A program made the translations under genes and the position numbers. A DNA stretch of 64,000 bases, from contig NZ_JAPEOB010000002.1 in assembly GCF_026341775.1 (NCBI RefSeq), forward strand, positions 2,170,001 to 2,234,000, in the 5' to 3' direction. The notes beneath the pieces were generated by a model. The model was not told where the DNA came from. It saw nothing but the letters and a program-made list of their open reading frames with translations, and made no database searches. This stretch comes from Streptomyces sp. NBC_00654. GTDB lineage: Bacteria; Actinomycetota; Actinomycetes; Streptomycetales; Streptomycetaceae. Positions 62,334 to 64,000 of the stretch are shown in pieces; the first letter of the stretch is position 1; every line of letters begins with the position of its first letter.

Positions 62334-63695
62334 CTACAGCACCGGCAGCAGGTTCTTCAGCTCGAAGGCCGTGACCTCGCTGCGGTACTCCTCCCACTCC
62401 TGCTTCTTGTTGCGCAGGAAGAAGTCGAAGACGTGCTCCCCGAGGGTCTCGGCGACCAGTTCGCTCTTCTCCATCAGCGAGATGGCCTCGCCCAGGTTCT
62501 GCGGGAGCGGCTCGATGCCCATCGCGCGGCGTTCCGCGTCGGAGAGCGCCCAGACGTCGTCGTCGGCGCCGGCCGGGAGTTCGTAGCCCTCCTCGATGCC
62601 CTTGAGGCCCGCGGCGAGGAGCACCGCGTAGGTCAGGTAGGGGTTGGCGCCGGAGTCGATGGAGCGGACCTCGACGCGGGCCGAGCCGGTCTTTCCCGGC
62701 TTGTACATCGGGACCCGGATCAGCGCGGAGCGGTTGTTGTGGCCCCAGCAGATGTACGAGGGGGCCTCGCCGCCCGCGCCCGCGCTGCGGGCCGAGCCGC
62801 CCCAGATGCGCTTGTAGGAGTTGACCCACTGGTTCGTCACGGCGGAGATCTCCGCCGCGTGCTTGAGCAGCCCCGCGATGAAGGAACGGCCGACCTTGGA
62901 GAGCTGGTACTCGGCGCCCGACTCGTAGAACGCGTTGCGGTCGCCCTCGAAGAGGGAGAGGTGGGTGTGCATGCCCGAGCCCGGGTACTCCGAGAACGGC
63001 TTCGGCATGAAGGTGGCCTGTACGCCCTGTTCCAGCGCGACCTGCTTCATGACGAGGCGGAAGGTCATGATGTTGTCGGCGGTGGAGAGCGCGTCCGCGT
63101 ACCGCAGGTCGATCTCCTGCTGGCCGGGGGCGCCCTCGTGGTGGCTGAACTCGACCGAGATGCCCATGGATTCGAGCATCGTGATCGCCTGGCGGCGGAA
63201 GTCCATGCCGACGTTCTGCGGGGTGTGGTCGAAGTAGCCGGAGCTGTCGGCGGGGGTCGGGCGGGTGCCGTTGACCGGCTTGTCCTTCAGCAGGAAGAAC
63301 TCGATCTCCGGGTGGGTGTAGAAGGTGAAGCCCAGGTCGGAGGTCTTGGCGAGGATGCGCTTGAGCACATAGCGCGGGTCCGCGAAGGACGGCGAACCGT
63401 CGGGCATCAGGATGTCGCAGAACATCCGGGCGGTGCCGGGGGCCTCCGCGCGCCACGGCAGGATCTGGAACGTCCCCGGGTCCGGCTTGGCGATCATGTC
63501 GGACTCGTACACCCGGGCGAAGCCCTCGATGGCCGACCCGTCGAAACCGATGCCTTCATCGAACGCCTGTTCCAGTTCGGCCGGGGCCACGGCAACGGAC
63601 TTCAGGAACCCGAGGACGTCGGTGAACCACAGCCGCACGAAGCGGATGTCGCGCTCCTCAAGGGTCCTGAGGACGAATTCCTGCTGCTTGTCCAT
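62334..63695 (-). CDS. glnA2: GS-I-like gamma-glutamylpolyamine synthetase
   Basis: A 453-residue GS-fold ligase: FDGSAIEGF near 50, EIEFFL near 125, PGSGMHTHLSLFEG near 235 and NNRSALIRVP near 320. Length and sequence fit streptomycete GlnA2, which joins glutamate to polyamines in polyamine use rather than making glutamine. At the GS-I adenylylation position there is a tryptophan (DDDVWALSDAE), so GlnE control is not expected. The ATG at 63695 is chosen by homology of MDKQQEFVLRTL; the longer frame is non-conserved. Confidence 0.92.
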   Translation of the reverse strand: MDKQQEFVLRTLEERDIRFVRLWFTDVLGFLKSVAVAPAELEQAFDEGIGFDGSAIEGFARVYESDMIAKPDPGTFQILPWRAEAPGTARMFCDILMPDGSPSFADPRYVLKRILAKTSDLGFTFYTHPEIEFFLLKDKPVNGTRPTPADSSGYFDHTPQNVGMDFRRQAITMLESMGISVEFSHHEGAPGQQEIDLRYADALSTADNIMTFRLVMKQVALEQGVQATFMPKPFSEYPGSGMHTHLSLFEGDRNAFYESGAEYQLSKVGRSFIAGLLKHAAEISAVTNQWVNSYKRIWGGSARSAGAGGEAPSYICWGHNNRSALIRVPMYKPGKTGSARVEVRSIDSGANPYLTYAVLLAAGLKGIEEGYELPAGADDDVWALSDAERRAMGIEPLPQNLGEAISLMEKSELVAETLGEHVFDFFLRNKKQEWEEYRSEVTAFELKNLLPVL

Positions 63696-63938
63696 AGCCA
63701 CATCCTTGCAGTTCAGACGGTCTGTGCACCACCGCCCGGGGTAGGGGAGGAACTCCAGTATCACGACCCGGGATTTCACCCAGATTACGCACTCGATGTG
63801 AGAGAGAGCACTCGGCCACCCACTACGATCGGCGCCCATGGTGTGCACGGCACACAGCGGCCTCCGGGCCGGCCTGTGCGCACCGGTCCCCGGACCGGTT
63901 CTGTCCCTCCCAGCCCCTTCGCAGAAGGACTCGACGAC

Positions 63939-64000
63939 ATGAGCTTCGACCGCAGGTCCCGCACAGAGCAGACGCGCAACGACGACCGCGCGCGCGACCG
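63939..64000 (+). CDS. Start of a gene cut by the window end
   Basis: ATG preceded by AGAAGGA, then MSFDRRSRTEQTRNDDRARD, a very hydrophilic basic/acidic start. It diverges from glnA2. There is too little to identify. Confidence 0.5.
   Translation, partial: MSFDRRSRTEQTRNDDRARD

Noticed and set aside
1..64000. tRNA genes, att sites or transposases as island borders
   Set aside because: I found no cloverleaf, no DDE or tyrosine recombinase frame, and no obvious long direct repeat pair around the accessory regions by eye.

Overview
The window is chromosomal DNA of a high-GC actinomycete, almost certainly a Streptomyces. Codons are strongly biased to G/C in the third position, and genes often overlap by 4 nt. 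The backbone runs glnA (GS-I, 3' end) - glnII - maltose/amylase genes - glnE - glnA2, an order that from memory matches the nitrogen/maltose region of S. coelicolor around SCO2198-SCO2241. No tRNA, rRNA, CRISPR array or intact insertion sequence was seen.

1-15.5 kb: the glnA 3' end stops at a perfect 16-bp hairpin. It is followed by what looks like an accessory island. Four overlapping minus-strand genes (9905 to 856) encode a PD-(D/E)XK nuclease with Cys clusters, a zinc-ribbon protein, a DinG/XPD-like helicase and a prokaryotic PIWI protein of the pPIWI-RE family. A soluble Hanks-type Ser/Thr kinase gene diverges from the nuclease gene across only 65 bp. A large AfsR/SARP-like STAND regulator, a 50-aa basic peptide and an overlapping pair of regulator-like genes (the second excisionase-like) follow. 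This is the most unusual part of the window: a candidate defence system resembling the predicted pPIWI-RE three-gene island, with an extra nuclease and an adjacent kinase.

15.5-26.2 kb: a lipoprotein, an ArsC-like protein, an AhpD-like protein with a divergent MocR regulator, a Gfo/Idh/MocA oxidoreductase, a vWA protein translationally coupled to an ARPP-like protein, glnII, a DUF6891-like protein and a winged-helix regulator. The last one ends at a 48-bp perfect palindrome.

26.2-36.8 kb: an MMPL exporter divergent from a histidine kinase/response regulator pair, a methyltransferase, a hydrolase/ferredoxin-reductase/TetR set, a CHMI-like tautomerase and a large ATPase/TPR regulator.

37-52.2 kb: alpha-glucan use. 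A double-catalytic-domain pullulanase, a secreted alpha-amylase with a CBM20, and malEFG-aglA with a second LacI regulator form the minus-strand block. A divergent malR follows. Repeated CTTGC/GCAAG operators lie upstream of the amylase and in the malE-malR gap. The enzymes cut starch and pullulan outside the cell, the ABC importer takes up maltodextrins, and AglA hydrolyses them inside.

52.2-64 kb: a PAP2 phosphatase, glnE (whose product would adenylylate the GS-I encoded at the window start), a PPOX-family protein, a HemK-like methyltransferase, an MFS exporter with divergent TetR and a palindromic operator, a GNAT remnant, two accessory genes (one with a gamma-glutamylcyclotransferase-like YGSN motif), glnA2 (gamma-glutamylpolyamine synthetase type), and the first codons of a further gene.
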